A stretch of DNA of 64,000 bases from Pseudorhodobacter turbinis (GCF_005234135.1 NZ_CP039964.1:806001-870000), one strand, 5' to 3'. Shown: positions 1 to 11,583, numbered from the stretch's first letter. Notes: generated from the sequence alone by a model not told the origin. Numbers and translations: made by a program.

Positions 1-516
1 CAAGGGGCCGATGCCTTTTTGACCGCCGCCCATGACGCGACCAAGCTGCCCTGTCTGCGCAAGGATTTCATGTATGATCCCTATCAGGTCGTGGAGGCGC
101 GCGCGCTTTCGGCCGATTGCATTTTGATCATCATGGCCTCGGTGTCGGATGCACAGGCACAAGAGCTGGAAGCCGCCGCCTTTGAGCTGGGCATGGATGC
201 CTTGATCGAGGTGCATGACGCCGCAGAGCTGGAACGCGCAGAACTGTTGAAATCCAAACTTTTCGGCATCAACAACCGCAATCTGCACAGCTTTGACCTT
301 GATCTGCAAACCACGCGGGACCTTGCCCGGCGGGTGCCTGTGGACCGGATGATCATCTCTGAATCCGGCCTTTACACCCCCGCGGATCTTGCCGACGTCG
401 CCCGCTTTGGCGCGCGCTGCTTCTTGATCGGTGAAAGCCTGATGCGTCAGGATGACGTGGAGGCCGCGACCCGCGCGCTCTTGGCCCACCCCTACACGGC
501 ACCGGGGAGGATGTAA
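1..516 (+). CDS. trpC: Indole-3-glycerol phosphate synthase, C-terminal part (5' end outside window)
   Basis: TrpC closes the indole ring in tryptophan biosynthesis, converting CdRP to indole-3-glycerol phosphate. The reading frame is open from base 1, so the N-terminal third of the TIM barrel is missing. Visible family motifs are the LRKDFM segment (catalytic Lys), the IEVHD segment, the GINNRNL segment and the ESGL...[12 protein letters not shown] phosphate-binding end. The TAA stop overlaps the moaC ATG by one base (TAATG), so the two are probably co-translated. A trpC-moaC-moeA-lexA order is common in Rhodobacteraceae. Confidence 0.95.
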   Translation, partial: QGADAFLTAAHDATKLPCLRKDFMYDPYQVVEARALSADCILIIMASVSDAQAQELEAAAFELGMDALIEVHDAAELERAELLKSKLFGINNRNLHSFDLDLQTTRDLARRVPVDRMIISESGLYTPADLADVARFGARCFLIGESLMRQDDVEAATRALLAHPYTAPGRM

Positions 517-995
517 TGTCCGGGCTTTCGCATTTCGATGCCTCTGGCCACGCCCATATGGTCGATGTTTCCGAAAAACCCGTGACATCGCGCATCGCAA
601 TCGCCCGCAGCGCGATCAAGATGGCACCGGAAACCTATGCGATGATCACCGATGGCCGCGCCTCCAAAGGCGATGTCTTGGGTGTGGCGCGTCTGGCCGG
701 GATTATGGCGGCGAAAAAGACATCCGATCTGATCCCGCTGTGTCATCCGCTGCCGCTGACCAAGGTTACGATCGATCTTACGCCCGACCCCGATTTGCCC
801 GGCATCATCATTGAGGCCACCGTAAAAACCGGCGGCCAAACGGGCGTAGAGATGGAGGCCCTTACGGCCGCATCCATTGCCGCACTTACCGTCTATGACA
901 TGGTGAAAGCTGTTGATAAGGCCATGGAAATCACCTCTACCAAGCTGATCCTGAAAGAGGGCGGCAAATCCGGCCGCTATGAGGCTGCAAAGTGA
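516..995 (+). CDS. moaC: Cyclic pyranopterin monophosphate synthase MoaC
   Basis: MoaC makes cyclic pyranopterin monophosphate, the second product of molybdenum cofactor synthesis, acting after MoaA. At 159 residues it has the normal family length. The conserved [15 protein letters not shown] stretch and the [13 protein letters not shown] stretch (both active-site segments) are present. The start ATG overlaps the trpC stop by one base and the stop overlaps the moeA GTG start by four bases, so the three genes form a tight operon. Confidence 0.97.
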   Translation: MSGLSHFDASGHAHMVDVSEKPVTSRIAIARSAIKMAPETYAMITDGRASKGDVLGVARLAGIMAAKKTSDLIPLCHPLPLTKVTIDLTPDPDLPGIIIEATVKTGGQTGVEMEALTAASIAALTVYDMVKAVDKAMEITSTKLILKEGGKSGRYEAAK

Positions 996-2170
996 TCTCG
1001 GTTGATGAGGCGCTGGCCCTGTCGCTGGGTCTGGTGCGGCCGCTGGAGGCTGAAACCCTGCCATTGGCCCAAGCGGCGGGGCGCTACATGGTTCAGCCCG
1101 CCACCGCGCGCCGCGATCAGCCGCCCTTTGCCGCATCCGCGATGGACGGCTATGCCATTCGCGGCCCCGCCCTCCCCGCTGCGCAATTTGATGTGGTGGG
1201 GGAGGCCAGCGCCGGCCATGCATGGGCAGGCACGCTGACGAACGGCCAAGCGCTGCGCATCTTCACTGGCGCGCCGGTTCCTGCGGGTGCCGATCAAGTG
1301 GTGATCCAGGAAAATGTAACACGTGACGGCGACCGCATCACCTTGGGTTCCGACCTTGGCACCGGCCGCAACATCCGCCCCCAAGGCGCTGATTTCAAAG
1401 CGGGTGACAGCCTGTCTGCCCGTCTGCTGCGCGCCACCGATCTGGCGCTTCTGGCCTCAATGAATGTGGCCGCGGTCTGCGTGACGCGCCGCCCCGTCGT
1501 CGCCATCATCGCCACCGGAGATGAGCTGGTGATGCCCGGAGAGACGCCCCGCCCCGATCAGATCATCGCCTCCAACAGCTTTGCCTTGGCGGCGATGGCG
1601 CAGCATGCCGGTGCGATCACCCGCATGCTGCCAATCGCCCGCGATACCGAGGCCAGCCTTCACGCTGTGTTCGCCCTAGCCCAAGACGCCGATCTGATCG
1701 TGACCATTGGCGGTGCGTCAGTCGGAGATCACGATCTGGTTGGCAAGGTCGCCGCCGATCTGGGGATGAAGCGCGCGTTTTACAAAATCGCGATGCGTCC
1801 GGGCAAGCCGCTTATGGCCGGAATGCTCAACGGCACCCCAATGCTCGGCCTTCCGGGTAATCCGATATCTTCAGTGGTTTGCGGGCATTTGTTCATGATG
1901 CCTATGATCCGCGCGATGCAAGGCATGCCCGCACCCACACCGATTTTGCAACACGCCAGATTAACTGCGCCCTTGGACGCCAACGGCAACCGTGCCCATT
2001 ATATGCGGGCAGAGGTGCAGCACGGCCCGCAAGGCCCTGAGATCCGCAGCTTGGACAATCAGGATTCCGCGCTGTTGACGGTATTATCCGCCGCGAACGC
2101 CCTTTTGCTGCGCCCCATCGGGGATGGCCCGCGCGCGATTGGCGAAATGGTCGAATACCTCGCGATCTAA
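992..2170 (+). CDS. moeA: Molybdopterin molybdenumtransferase MoeA
   Basis: MoeA inserts molybdate into adenylylated molybdopterin in the last step of molybdenum cofactor synthesis. The 392-residue protein has the N-terminal MoeA fold (AMDGYA motif, GAPVP motif), the central MoCF-binding domain (TGDEL, then GGASVGDHD), and the C-terminal domain with GLPGNP. The start is a GTG inside the four-base overlap with moaC. No further overlap follows; lexA has its own SOS-controlled promoter 10-40 bases downstream. Confidence 0.97.
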   Translation: MISVDEALALSLGLVRPLEAETLPLAQAAGRYMVQPATARRDQPPFAASAMDGYAIRGPALPAAQFDVVGEASAGHAWAGTLTNGQALRIFTGAPVPAGADQVVIQENVTRDGDRITLGSDLGTGRNIRPQGADFKAGDSLSARLLRATDLALLASMNVAAVCVTRRPVVAIIATGDELVMPGETPRPDQIIASNSFALAAMAQHAGAITRMLPIARDTEASLHAVFALAQDADLIVTIGGASVGDHDLVGKVAADLGMKRAFYKIAMRPGKPLMAGMLNGTPMLGLPGNPISSVVCGHLFMMPMIRAMQGMPAPTPILQHARLTAPLDANGNRAHYMRAEVQHGPQGPEIRSLDNQDSALLTVLSAANALLLRPIGDGPRAIGEMVEYLAI

Positions 2171-2193
2171 GCAAAACGCTTGACACAAAGCAA

Positions 2194-2208
2194 GAACATG
2201 GGCAGAAC
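2194..2208 (+). promoter_or_regulatory. LexA (SOS) box upstream of lexA
   Basis: GAAC-ATGGGCA-GAAC is an exact match to the alphaproteobacterial SOS box GAAC-N7-GAAC. It lies 31 bases before the lexA ATG. A perfect TTGACA (2180-2185) just upstream could be the -35 element, which would put the box over the -10 region. This is the arrangement expected for LexA autorepression. Confidence 0.85.
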
Positions 2209-2239
2209 GGGAAAGGAACCTTTCGCACAAGGATGGCAT

Positions 2240-2926
2240 ATGTTAACGCGCAAGCAATTGGAACTGTTGGATTTCATTCGGATACGTATGGAAGCCGAAG
2301 GGGTTCCCCCCTCTTTCGACGAAATGAAGGTGGCGCTTGACTTACGGTCCAAGTCCGGAATTCATCGTCTGATCACGGCACTGGAGGAACGCGGTTTCAT
2401 CCGCCGTCTTGCCCACCGTGCCCGCGCAATTGAAATCGTCAAGCTGCCTGAAGCGATGGAACGGCCCGGCTTCTCCCCCCGCGTGATCGAGGGCGACCGC
2501 CCCGAGCAACCTAAAGGGGCGATGAATGTCGATACCATCCATGCGATCGAGCTGCCCGTTATGGGCCGGATCGCTGCCGGTGTGCCTATTGAGGCTATTC
2601 AAGAGATCTCGCATCATGTTGCCGTTCCAGGCTCCATGGTTTCGGGCAAGGGACAGCATTACGCCTTGGAAGTAAAAGGCGATTCAATGATTGAGGCAGG
2701 CATCAATGATGGCGATATCGTTGTGATCCAAGAACAGACCACTGCCGAAAATGGCGATATCGTCGTGGCACTGGTGGATGATGCAGAGGCCACGCTCAAA
2801 CGGTTCCGCCGTCGCGGGTCCATGATTGCATTGGAGGCTGCCAATCCTGCCTATGAAACCCGTGTTCTGCCCGATCATCAGGTCAAAGTGCAAGGTCGGC
2901 TGGTCGGGTTGATCCGCAGCTACTGA
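2240..2926 (+). CDS. lexA: SOS repressor LexA
   Basis: LexA represses the SOS regulon and self-cleaves when RecA filaments form. The start at 2240 gives 228 residues and the usual N-terminus [14 protein letters not shown]; an earlier TTG at 2180 would put the SOS box inside the gene. The N-terminal winged helix includes [12 protein letters not shown]. The cleavage Ala-Gly lies in GRIAAGVP, the catalytic Ser in GDSMIEAG and the catalytic Lys in ATLKRF. It converges on comEC, and the two genes overlap by 7 bases at their 3' ends. Confidence 0.96.
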   Translation: MLTRKQLELLDFIRIRMEAEGVPPSFDEMKVALDLRSKSGIHRLITALEERGFIRRLAHRARAIEIVKLPEAMERPGFSPRVIEGDRPEQPKGAMNVDTIHAIELPVMGRIAAGVPIEAIQEISHHVAVPGSMVSGKGQHYALEVKGDSMIEAGINDGDIVVIQEQTTAENGDIVVALVDDAEATLKRFRRRGSMIALEAANPAYETRVLPDHQVKVQGRLVGLIRSY

Positions 2927-5016
2927 TCTGTATGGGGCGGCATGTAAATCTTAAACTGCTCGGCCCGCTTGAAGCCCGTCCATAGACGGCTTTGTGTCTT
3001 GGTTGGCACCGCGCGCAGGCCGCCATCGGGCTGCGCCCAAAGTGCCAGCGGGCCTGTTGCGCGCAGCTTTGTCGCATCTATAACTTGGCAGTCTTGCGGT
3101 ATGGAAGCCGTCACTTTACGGGCAACGATAACAAGATCCGCAACCAGACAGGCCTCTTCCACCCGTGTTTCCGCGCCTTTGCCTTTGATCTGTGCCATGC
3201 GCCAGCCGCCAAAGGAAAACCGCCGCAGCCTTGGCTCGCCATCAAACCCCTCGCGCATCGCGGCCTGTTCCTGCTCCACAAGGTCGCCATCATTTTCCAA
3301 CCATTGCCGCGCCGTAAACCCTGCTCCTTTGGGCGCAGAAAGCACACGTCCCCCCGCAGCGTTCAGGCCAACCAACCCGCCATCGGCGCTTATCAGCAGC
3401 GGCGGCCGTTCGCTTTGCGACCAAACGGCAAAAGCCAAAGCCATTGGGACCACGCCCAGAAACCGCGTCCGCCCGCGCCAAAGCACCAGCCAAAGCGCAC
3501 CAAAGGCCATGATCGGCAAAACTTGCCAAGACGGGCTTGGCACGGCCCGCACGGCTCCATCCCAGCCTGCAACCATTTCGGCCACGGACAAAATCCAGGC
3601 CGTCCCCTTACCCATAATCCAAAGCGCAGGCCCTTCCAGCCCAAGAGGCGCCAAAATGCCGGCAAGCACAGCGGCGGGCATCACCGCAAAGCCCATCACC
3701 GGCACGGCCAGCACATTCGCAGCAAGCCCATAGCCCGCGACGCGGTTGAAATGCGCCGCCGCGACCGGCGCAGTCGCAAGTCCGGCCAAAAGCGAGGTAA
3801 AGACCACCGTGGCCAAGGGAGCCACCCAAAACGGCAAATGCCGCCCCTGCCCGCGCAGCGCCGAATAGCCCGCAATCAGCGCAACCGTCGCCGCGAATGA
3901 CATCTGGAACCCCGGCTCCAACAATGTTTCTGGCTGCGCCAACAGCAACACACAGGCCGCAAGCGCCACTGACCGCATCGAGAGCGCGCGCCGGTCAAAC
4001 AGCGCCGCGCCCAACATAACGGCCACCATAACAAAGGCCCGCTCTGTCGCGACATTCCCGCCCGAAAGCGCAAGATAAGCAGCCCCCGCCAAAAGTGCCA
4101 AGCCAGCCGCGACCTTCTTGGATTGCACACGCAGCGCCAAGGGAGGCACCAAGGCCAACCCATAGCGCAGCGTGGCAAAAATAAATCCCGTCAGCAGCGC
4201 CATATGCAGCCCCGAAATGGCCAGCAAATGCGAAAGATTGGCCGAACGCAGGTTTTCTTGCGCCTGCCGGCTCATTCCAGCGCGGTCCCCCGTCACCAAA
4301 GCGGCGGCAAAAGCGCCGGGATCGCCGGGCAACTCGGCCTCAACGCCCGCGCGCAATTTGGCGCGAAAACGGTTAATCCATTGCGCGCCGGGCGCAGGCG
4401 GCTCCAACAGCAAAACCGGTACGCGGGTATAGCCAACAGCGCCCAGCCGATCAAAATAGGCCATGCGTCGAAAATCAAATGCACCCGGCTCCACCGGCCC
4501 CTCGGGGGCCGAAAGATGCGCGGTGGCGATCACGGTCTGCCCCGGCTCCAACGCGACAAAGCCTTGCAGCCCGTGCAATGAGACCCGCACCCGTTCCGGC
4601 GTGCGGCTTGGCGGGGTTCGCTCCAGCACGACACGGTCCAAGGTTAATCGCAGCATATCCGATTGAGAGCGGTCAATAGAGACAATCCGCCCCTCCACCG
4701 CGCCATAATAGCGAAACCCAAGGACAGGGGCCTTGACCAGATGCGCCCGCGCGCCTGCGGCCAACATCCCCAAGATGACACAGATTATCACGATAACAAA
4801 AGGTTGCGCCAGCTCTGGCCCACGACGGTGGCACAAAGCCCCCAGCAAAACCGCCGCCACAAGGCAGGCGTAATGCCATAAAACCGGCTCTTGCGGCAAC
4901 GCAAACCAAATGCCGACGCCGACGCCGATGAAAACCGGCACCCAAACGAACAATACGCCACGCGCATGCGCGAGCGCCATGACCGGCATAAGGACCAGCG
5001 CGCGCAGCCTGTCCAC
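2920..5016 (-). CDS. comEC: ComEC/Rec2 family DNA-uptake channel protein
   Basis: ComEC forms the inner-membrane channel that carries single-stranded DNA into the cell during natural transformation. The 698-residue protein has an N-terminal membrane pair, a soluble DUF4131-like domain, and a central polytopic Competence domain ([14 protein letters not shown] is the hallmark LAISGLH motif). The C-terminal part is soluble but no clear metallo-beta-lactamase metal motif was seen, so it is shorter than the Bacillus form. It is transcribed towards lexA and away from gltX. Confidence 0.9.
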   Translation of the reverse strand: MDRLRALVLMPVMALAHARGVLFVWVPVFIGVGVGIWFALPQEPVLWHYACLVAAVLLGALCHRRGPELAQPFVIVIICVILGMLAAGARAHLVKAPVLGFRYYGAVEGRIVSIDRSQSDMLRLTLDRVVLERTPPSRTPERVRVSLHGLQGFVALEPGQTVIATAHLSAPEGPVEPGAFDFRRMAYFDRLGAVGYTRVPVLLLEPPAPGAQWINRFRAKLRAGVEAELPGDPGAFAAALVTGDRAGMSRQAQENLRSANLSHLLAISGLHMALLTGFIFATLRYGLALVPPLALRVQSKKVAAGLALLAGAAYLALSGGNVATERAFVMVAVMLGAALFDRRALSMRSVALAACVLLLAQPETLLEPGFQMSFAATVALIAGYSALRGQGRHLPFWVAPLATVVFTSLLAGLATAPVAAAHFNRVAGYGLAANVLAVPVMGFAVMPAAVLAGILAPLGLEGPALWIMGKGTAWILSVAEMVAGWDGAVRAVPSPSWQVLPIMAFGALWLVLWRGRTRFLGVVPMALAFAVWSQSERPPLLISADGGLVGLNAAGGRVLSAPKGAGFTARQWLENDGDLVEQEQAAMREGFDGEPRLRRFSFGGWRMAQIKGKGAETRVEEACLVADLVIVARKVTASIPQDCQVIDATKLRATGPLALWAQPDGGLRAVPTKTQSRLWTGFKRAEQFKIYMPPHTDQ

Positions 5017-5091
5017 CTTGTCTCTACCTCCGCGATTGCCTAAACGTTGGACAAGCCTATATCGATTATGGTTTCTGAAAGGTTAATGCCA

Positions 5092-6495
5092 ATGTCTGCT
5101 GAACGTCCCGTTGTCACCCGTATCGCCCCCTCGCCCACCGGCTATATGCATATCGGAACGGCACGGACAGCGCTTTTTAACTGGCTTTTTGCGCGCGGCC
5201 ATGGCGGCAAGTTCCTGTTGCGCATTGAGGATACCGACCGCGAACGCTCCACCCCCGAAGCGACAGCAGCGATTCTGCGCGGGATGACATGGCTCGGCCT
5301 CGATTGGGATGGCGAAGCGGTTAGCCAGTTCGAGCAAAAAGACCGGCACGCCGCGGTTGCCCATGAAATGCTGGCACTGGGTGCTGCCTATAAGTGTTTT
5401 GCCACACAAGAAGAAATCGAGGCCTTCCGGCAGGCGGCAAGCGCGGAGAAACGCTCCACCCTTTACCGCAGCCCTTGGCGCGATGCAGACCCGGCAACCC
5501 ATCCCGATGCGCCCTATGTGATCCGCATGAAGGCACCGCAAACCGGCGAAACCGTGATCGAGGATGCCGTGCAAGGGCGTGTGACCTTCCGCAACGACCT
5601 TCTGGACGATATGATTGTCCTGCGCTCTGACGGGACGCCGACCTATATGCTGGCCGTGGTTGTCGACGATCATGATATGGGCATCACCCATGTGATCCGC
5701 GGCGATGACCACCTCAACAACGCCGCACGGCAAACCATGGTCTATGAGGCGATGGGCTGGGAGATCCCGGTCTGGGCGCATATTCCGCTGATTTTTGGCC
5801 CCGATGGCAAGAAGTTGTCGAAACGCCACGGCGCGACCGGGGTCGAGGAATATCAGGCGATGGGCTATCCGGCGGCGGGGATGCGCAATTACCTGACCCG
5901 TCTGGGCTGGGCACATGGGGATGACGAGTTTTTTACCACCGAACAGGCAAAAGAATGGTTCAACCTTGAGGGAATCGGTCGCGCGCCCGCACGCCTCGAC
6001 TTCAAGAAGCTTGAAAACCTATGTGGACAGCATATCGCCGCCAGTGAGGATGCTGCGCTGCTGCATGAGCTGGAGGGTTATCTTGAGGCCGCAAAGCTTC
6101 CCCCGTTGTCAGAAACCCAACGCAACAGGCTGTCTCGTGCAATGTACTGCCTTAAAGATCGTGCAAAGAAGTTTCCCGATCTTATTGAAAAGGCTGAGTT
6201 TGCCCTGAATTCTCGCCCGGTTCAGCCGAATGAGGTCGCCGCAAAGAACCTTGATGCAGTATCCCGTGGTATACTGAGAACATTGACGCCGCGATTGCAA
6301 AATGGTAGCTGGTCCAAAGAAACACTGGAGCCAATTTTAACCGAAGCCGCCGCTGAACATGGTATAGGTTTTGGAAAATTGGCAGCACCGTTGCGCGCCG
6401 CGCTGGCTGGCCGCACCGCAACCCCCAGCGTTTACGACATGATGTTGGTATTGGGCCGCGAGGAAACCATTGCCCGACTGGAAGACGCTGCCTGA
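5092..6495 (+). CDS. gltX: Glutamate--tRNA ligase
   Basis: GltX charges tRNA-Glu, and in many alphaproteobacteria also tRNA-Gln for later amidation. The 467-residue class I synthetase shows the HIGH-type signature ([15 protein letters not shown]) and the KLSKRHG signature. The ATG at 5092 was chosen because a GAAAGG ribosome site lies about 9 bases upstream; another in-frame ATG at 5086 is too close to it. It is divergent from comEC and is followed by gltA about 100 bases later. Confidence 0.96.
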   Translation: MSAERPVVTRIAPSPTGYMHIGTARTALFNWLFARGHGGKFLLRIEDTDRERSTPEATAAILRGMTWLGLDWDGEAVSQFEQKDRHAAVAHEMLALGAAYKCFATQEEIEAFRQAASAEKRSTLYRSPWRDADPATHPDAPYVIRMKAPQTGETVIEDAVQGRVTFRNDLLDDMIVLRSDGTPTYMLAVVVDDHDMGITHVIRGDDHLNNAARQTMVYEAMGWEIPVWAHIPLIFGPDGKKLSKRHGATGVEEYQAMGYPAAGMRNYLTRLGWAHGDDEFFTTEQAKEWFNLEGIGRAPARLDFKKLENLCGQHIAASEDAALLHELEGYLEAAKLPPLSETQRNRLSRAMYCLKDRAKKFPDLIEKAEFALNSRPVQPNEVAAKNLDAVSRGILRTLTPRLQNGSWSKETLEPILTEAAAEHGIGFGKLAAPLRAALAGRTATPSVYDMMLVLGREETIARLEDAA

Positions 6496-6598
6496 TCAGG
6501 CTTGTCGGTTCCGCTCCGGGAAATGCGCCCCCAAAAGACTATATAGCAAAGGTCGGGATAGATTCTGTCCCACCTCAACCGAAAAAAGAGGGATAAAT

Positions 6599-7894
6599 AT
6601 GGCGGAAAAGACAGGTACGGCACAGCTAAAGATTGGCGAGAAAACCTTTGATCTTCCAATGTATTCGCCCACCCTCGGGCCGGATGTGGTTGATATCGCA
6701 AAACTTTATGGTCAGGCGGATGTCTTCACCTATGACCCGGGCTTCACGTCCACCGCAGCTTGTAAAAGCGCGATCACCTATATTGATGGCGACAAAGGGG
6801 AGCTGCTGTATCGCGGCTATCCGATTGAACAGCTGGCGAAGGATTCGCATTTCCTTGAGGTCTGCTATCTGTTGCTGTTTGGCGAATTGCCCGACAAGGC
6901 GCAGATGGAAGACTTTGAGGGCCGTGTCACCAGACACACCATGGTTCATGAGCAGATGAACAACTTCTTCCGCGGGTTCCGCCGTGACAGCCACCCGATG
7001 GCAACAATGGTTGGCGTTGTCGGCGCGATGTCGGCATTCTATCATGATAGCCTTGATATCAACGACCCGTGGCAGCGTGAGGTTGCAGCCATCCGCATGA
7101 TCGCAAAATTGCCCACGATCGCGGCGATGGCGTATAAGTATTCAATCGGGCAACCTTTTGTATTCCCCAAGAATTCCTTGGATTACTCCAGCAACTTCCT
7201 GCACATGTGCTTTGCCGTTCCGGCCGAGGATTATGCTGTGGACCCGATCCTCTCCAAAGCTATGGACCGGATCATGATGCTGCATGCCGACCATGAGCAG
7301 AACGCATCGACAAGCACCGTCCGTCTGGCAGGCTCTTCGGGGGCCAACCCCTTTGCCTGTATCGCGGCCGGGATTGCCTGTCTTTGGGGGCCGGCACATG
7401 GTGGTGCGAACCAAGCTTGTCTGGAAATGCTCCGCGAGATCGGCACGGTTGACCGTATTCCTGAATTTATCGCCCGCGCCAAGGACAAGGATGATCCTTT
7501 CCGCCTGATGGGCTTTGGTCACCGCGTCTATAAAAACTTTGACCCGCGTGCGACCGTGATGAAGGAAAGCGCCGACGAAGTGTTGGAGTTGATGGGCATC
7601 CACAACAACCCGACCTTGCAAGTTGCCAAAGAGTTGGAACGGATCGCGCTGGAGGATGACTACTTTATCTCCAAAAAACTCTATCCGAACGTCGACTTCT
7701 ATTCCGGCATCATTCTTGATGCGATGGGCTTCCCGACCGCGATGTTCACGCCGATCTTTGCGCTGTCGCGCACTGTTGGTTGGATCGCGCAGTGGCGGGA
7801 AATGATTGCCGATGAAGAGCAGAAAATCGGCCGTCCGCGCCAGCTTTATGTCGGCGAATCCTATCGCGACTACAAGCAAGTCAACGATCGCTAA
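6599..7894 (+). CDS. gltA: Citrate synthase (type II, hexameric)
   Basis: GltA condenses acetyl-CoA and oxaloacetate at the entry of the TCA cycle. The 431-residue protein has the active-site histidine segments [14 protein letters not shown] and [14 protein letters not shown] and the C-terminal PRQLYVG. The start at 6599 follows a strong AGAGGGA ribosome site. The open frame continues upstream to 6470, overlapping gltX, but that part lacks family similarity. A strong terminator follows the stop. Confidence 0.97.
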   Translation: MAEKTGTAQLKIGEKTFDLPMYSPTLGPDVVDIAKLYGQADVFTYDPGFTSTAACKSAITYIDGDKGELLYRGYPIEQLAKDSHFLEVCYLLLFGELPDKAQMEDFEGRVTRHTMVHEQMNNFFRGFRRDSHPMATMVGVVGAMSAFYHDSLDINDPWQREVAAIRMIAKLPTIAAMAYKYSIGQPFVFPKNSLDYSSNFLHMCFAVPAEDYAVDPILSKAMDRIMMLHADHEQNASTSTVRLAGSSGANPFACIAAGIACLWGPAHGGANQACLEMLREIGTVDRIPEFIARAKDKDDPFRLMGFGHRVYKNFDPRATVMKESADEVLELMGIHNNPTLQVAKELERIALEDDYFISKKLYPNVDFYSGIILDAMGFPTAMFTPIFALSRTVGWIAQWREMIADEEQKIGRPRQLYVGESYRDYKQVNDR

Positions 7895-7902
7895 GACATT
7901 TA

Positions 7903-7930
7903 ACGGCGGCCCCCTGAGGCCGCCGTTTCC
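7903..7930 (+). terminator. Rho-independent terminator after gltA
   Basis: A perfect 9-bp stem ACGGCGGCC / GGCCGCCGT with a 6-base loop (7912-7917) is followed by TTTCC. It begins 9 bases after the gltA stop codon. Confidence 0.85.
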
Positions 7931-8008
7931 TTGCTGCGAGCCCCCTCACCCCCGAGATTTCGACCGCCAAACCCAATATTTGGTCGGCGCAATAGCAGGA
8001 CAGATGCC

Positions 8009-8491
8009 GTGACCCTCTTCACCCCGAAATCGCTTGCCGACATTCCCAGCCGCGAGACACTTTTTTCAATGTCGGGGCTGGAGTTTTTGCAAGCCACGCT
8101 TGAGGGCCGCCTTCCCCATGCCGCGATTGCGACTTTGATGAATGCCCAACTGGCAAGCGTTGCCCCCGGCCGCGTCACCTTCCGTGCCACTCCAGCGTTT
8201 GAGCACACCAACCCCGTCGGTGCCGTGCATGGCGGCTGGTATGGGACCTTGCTCGACAGTGCTTTTGGCTGTGCGGTGATGACATCCGTGCCAAAGGGAA
8301 AATGGTATACGACATTGGAATACAAGGTAAATATCACAAGGGCACTGCCGCTTGGAATGGAGGTGATTGCCGAGGGTATTCTGGATCATTCAGGGCGCAG
8401 CACCGCAACCGCCCATGCGACGGTCAAGGGCGCCGAGGATGGCAAGCTTTATGCCAGCGGCACCACCACCTGCATCATTCTTGATCGCTAG
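8009..8491 (+). CDS. PaaI-type hotdog-fold thioesterase
   Basis: Hotdog-fold enzymes of this type hydrolyse acyl- or aryl-CoA thioesters. The 160-residue form starting at GTG 8009 has an AGGA ribosome site 8 bases upstream; the frame stays open to 7931 but that leader is not family-like. The signature is GAVHGGWYGTLLDSA, which holds the HGG segment and the catalytic acidic region, followed by typical beta strands. The substrate cannot be told from sequence. Its stop overlaps the end of the convergent DUF2235 gene by four bases. Confidence 0.82.
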   Translation: MTLFTPKSLADIPSRETLFSMSGLEFLQATLEGRLPHAAIATLMNAQLASVAPGRVTFRATPAFEHTNPVGAVHGGWYGTLLDSAFGCAVMTSVPKGKWYTTLEYKVNITRALPLGMEVIAEGILDHSGRSTATAHATVKGAEDGKLYASGTTTCIILDR

Positions 8492-9522
8492 GGCTGGCGC
8501 AAATGCCCGCGCACGATCTTGGGCCGCCAACCCCAGCGCGATTGCTGCGACAGTGCTGTCGGGTGAATACTCTCTGACGGATCGGCCCCGACGACCCGCC
8601 GCCTTCGCAATAAAAACAGCGCCCCGAAACCACGCCAAGTGCCAACCGAGGGCGCGGCCGCATCACAAGGATAGCGGTTCTTCCAGCCTTCGGGCAGCGC
8701 AATGCCACAAGCCTCCATCCGTTCAAGCATCCAGACCAGCGGAATATTCGACAATGGGCGCGCAGCCGGAAAGCTGCCGATCTGGCCGCCTATATCGGCA
8801 TGGCTGCCCCGAAACCACATCTGCTCGATATTGCCGGACCAATTGGGCGGGCACGTCCATAACACTGGGGTAAACACCACACGAGTTTCATGCAGTGCAA
8901 GCGCCTGAAACCCGTGTTTGATGGAATGACCAAGCGCATGGTTGTGGAAGGCATGCTCATGCTCGGTCAGCATCCATAGGAATGGCAGGCGAACGCCCAG
9001 TGCCTTGACCGTATCCCAAACGCCTACCATTTCAATCGGCACCGCCTCATGGCAGAACTGGCGGGCAAAGGCCTTGGCGGCAGGGCTGCCGGGATCAAGC
9101 TGATAGTGACGGTAGGCCTGTCTTACGTTGCGCTGGGTGGCATGTTCAGGTTTGAGCAAACCAACCTGATCGATCGCCCCCGCCAAAGACCGCACCGCAT
9201 AGGCCCCGCGCGAATAGCCAAGCAGATAGACGCGATCCCCCGGCCGGTAATGGCTTGCCAAAACCCCATAAGCGCGCCGGATCTGCCGGTTGATCCCGCG
9301 CCCCCGCGCGACATCGGCAAGATGCCCCCATTCCACCCATTGCACGCCCGGCTCATAATACAGCCTACGGTCGGCACCGAGGCCCTTTTCAGCCAGAAGC
9401 TTGAACAGCAATCCTGCATTAGTCTCATATCCGGCATCCAAGGACGACAGCGTGCCATCCAGAATGATAATGTGATCCACCCGCCCCGGCACTGCCTGCG
9501 CCCCCTGTGCCTGTGAAACCAC
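8488..9522 (-). CDS. DUF2235 alpha/beta-hydrolase-like protein
   Basis: The DUF2235 family includes lipase/phospholipase-like proteins, some of them type VI secretion effectors (Tle1). The features here are an N-terminal LDGT segment, the nucleophile elbow LLGYSRGAYAVRSLAG (Gly-Tyr-Ser-Arg-Gly) and a later VWDTVKALG segment, over 344 residues. No signal peptide or type VI partner genes are nearby, so an effector role is not supported; a housekeeping hydrolase is as likely. The GTG start at 9522 is provisional because the frame is open for about 20 codons upstream without an ATG. Confidence 0.75.
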   Translation of the reverse strand: MVSQAQGAQAVPGRVDHIIILDGTLSSLDAGYETNAGLLFKLLAEKGLGADRRLYYEPGVQWVEWGHLADVARGRGINRQIRRAYGVLASHYRPGDRVYLLGYSRGAYAVRSLAGAIDQVGLLKPEHATQRNVRQAYRHYQLDPGSPAAKAFARQFCHEAVPIEMVGVWDTVKALGVRLPFLWMLTEHEHAFHNHALGHSIKHGFQALALHETRVVFTPVLWTCPPNWSGNIEQMWFRGSHADIGGQIGSFPAARPLSNIPLVWMLERMEACGIALPEGWKNRYPCDAAAPSVGTWRGFGALFLLRRRRVVGADPSESIHPTALSQQSRWGWRPKIVRGHLRQP

Positions 9523-9753
9523 CGGCCGGACGTGACGAAACCACGACTGAATACGCGTAAGCAGTGACAGGATAGAACCCTTCCTTTTGATACCATTGTT
9601 ACGTTAACCCTAAACCCCAACAGGTAAAGGATATCTCACCATAAACAACATCTGCTGGAATTTCTGCCCCCGGTCGGGATAATACATTGGGACAACAGGC
9701 GGCTTTGGTTCCGTTCGTGCCTGTTGATACACCAAGCAGAAAGGCCGGGCGAC

Positions 9754-11583
9754 GTGACATCACCTTTCTCAAGACGGCCCTCCCTGCTTGGATTTATCAC
9801 CTTGGCCGCACTTGTCATTCTTGCGGCGGGATATTTCGCCTATAGCCTTGCGCTGCGCGGTGCCTTGCAAGAAACCGCACGGCGGGGGGACAACACGCTG
9901 CAGCTTGCGACGACATCGCTGCGCGGCAAGATGGAACGGTTTGAACATCTGCCACAGTTTCTTGCCGAACACGCATTGATCAAATCCATTGCACAATCGC
10001 CAAAGGATGCTGGCGTTGTGGCGCGAACCAATGCCTACCTCAAATCCACACAGCAGCTTCTAGGAGCCTCTGACATCTATTTCATGGATGCAAGCGGCGT
10101 GACCCGTGCCGCCTCCAACTTTGACAGTGAGATCTCTTTTGTCGGCGGGGATTTCGGGTTTCGCCCCTATTTCACCGAAGCCATCAAGGGCGGTTTGGGC
10201 CGGTATTTCGCGCTTGGGACCACCTCGGGCAAACGCGGGTATTATTTTGGCGCGCCGGTCATAGCGGAAGGTGCGGTTGCCGGGGTGTTGGTGATCAAGA
10301 TCGACCTCGACTCGGTAGAGCAGGACTGGATCGGATCGGATGATGCGCTGATCGTGACAGATGCAGACGGGATCATCTTTTTCTCGTCGCGCGATGAATG
10401 GCGTTATACGGCCTTAGCGCAGCTGACCCGTGCCGAACAACTGGCGCTTATAAAAAGCCGCCGCTACGGGGCGGTGCCGCTTTCGGGTTTCCCGTTGAAG
10501 GCGCGACAAGAGGTGGCGGGGCAAACCCTTTTGACGGTTCAGGACGGGCACAGCTATCTTGCGCTGATCCACTATATGACCGAGGCGGATTGGACCATTC
10601 GCGTGATGCTGGACGCCGCCCCGGCCAAGCGGCAGGCGCTGCTGGTCGCGGTGATGATGATGCTGACGCTCGGGCTTGGTATGACGGCATTGGCCGCGGT
10701 TTTGCAGCACCGCGCCCGCTTGCAAGAACGCATTACCCTGCAACAAACCGCCCGTAATCAGCTAGAGGCCCGCGTGAAGGAACGCACGAGCGAACTTGCC
10801 ACCGTCAATGAGCAGCTCGGAGCCGAGGTGAACGAGCGGCGTTTGGCCGAAAAGAACCTGCGCCAAGCGCAGGCCGATCTGGTACAGGCAGCCAAGCTTG
10901 CCGCCTTGGGGCAAATGTCGGCGGCGTTAAGTCATGAGTTCAACCAGCCGCTGGGGGCCGCACGCACCTATGCCGATAATGCCAACGTCTTGATCGAACG
11001 CGGCCGCCATGACGAGGCGCGCGGCAATCTGGACCGGATCCTGTCGCTGATTGACAGGATGACCTCGATCTCCAGACGTTTGCACAGCTTTGCGCGCGCG
11101 CCGGGGCAAAAGCTGGGGCATGTCTCGGTCGCGGAGGCGGTTGAGGCCGCCAGTGAAATCGCGCAATTGCGCTTGCGCAGTGCAGAGGTGACGCTGGAGG
11201 TCTCCCTTCCCGACAACTTGCCGCTGGTAGTGGCCGGACCGGTCAGGTTGCAACAGGTGCTTGTCAACCTTTTGACCAATGCCGCCGATGCGGCGGAAAC
11301 TGCACAGGACCGCCGTATCCATATCTCGGCGCAAAGCGTCGGTACCGGCGTATATCTGCACATCCGCGACCATGGTGACGGCGTCCCCCCCGGCCTGACC
11401 GAGCGTATATTCGACCCGTTCTTTTCCACCAAAGGCGTGGGGAAAGGTCTGGGTCTGGGCCTGTCCATCAGCTACAATATTATCAAGGACTTTGGCGGCA
11501 TCCTGCGGGTAGAGCCTGCCGAAGGAGGGGGGGCAGTGTTTGTGATCGAGCTACGCGCCAGTGAAACCGGAGGGGCTGCCTGA
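9754..11583 (+). CDS. dctB: DctB-like sensor histidine kinase
   Basis: This is a membrane sensor kinase of the C4-dicarboxylate type. A transmembrane segment lies around residues 10-35, followed by a periplasmic Cache-type sensing region, a second membrane segment near residue 305, a coiled-coil linker, HisKA with SHEFNQPLGAARTYADNA (phospho-His) and a HATPase domain ending in GKGLGLGLSI. GTG 9754 is preferred because an AAGG lies upstream; a TTG at 9724 would add 10 residues. It overlaps dctD by one base. The next genes encode a TAXI-TRAP importer, which is its likely target. Confidence 0.85.
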   Translation: MTSPFSRRPSLLGFITLAALVILAAGYFAYSLALRGALQETARRGDNTLQLATTSLRGKMERFEHLPQFLAEHALIKSIAQSPKDAGVVARTNAYLKSTQQLLGASDIYFMDASGVTRAASNFDSEISFVGGDFGFRPYFTEAIKGGLGRYFALGTTSGKRGYYFGAPVIAEGAVAGVLVIKIDLDSVEQDWIGSDDALIVTDADGIIFFSSRDEWRYTALAQLTRAEQLALIKSRRYGAVPLSGFPLKARQEVAGQTLLTVQDGHSYLALIHYMTEADWTIRVMLDAAPAKRQALLVAVMMMLTLGLGMTALAAVLQHRARLQERITLQQTARNQLEARVKERTSELATVNEQLGAEVNERRLAEKNLRQAQADLVQAAKLAALGQMSAALSHEFNQPLGAARTYADNANVLIERGRHDEARGNLDRILSLIDRMTSISRRLHSFARAPGQKLGHVSVAEAVEAASEIAQLRLRSAEVTLEVSLPDNLPLVVAGPVRLQQVLVNLLTNAADAAETAQDRRIHISAQSVGTGVYLHIRDHGDGVPPGLTERIFDPFFSTKGVGKGLGLGLSISYNIIKDFGGILRVEPAEGGGAVFVIELRASETGGAA

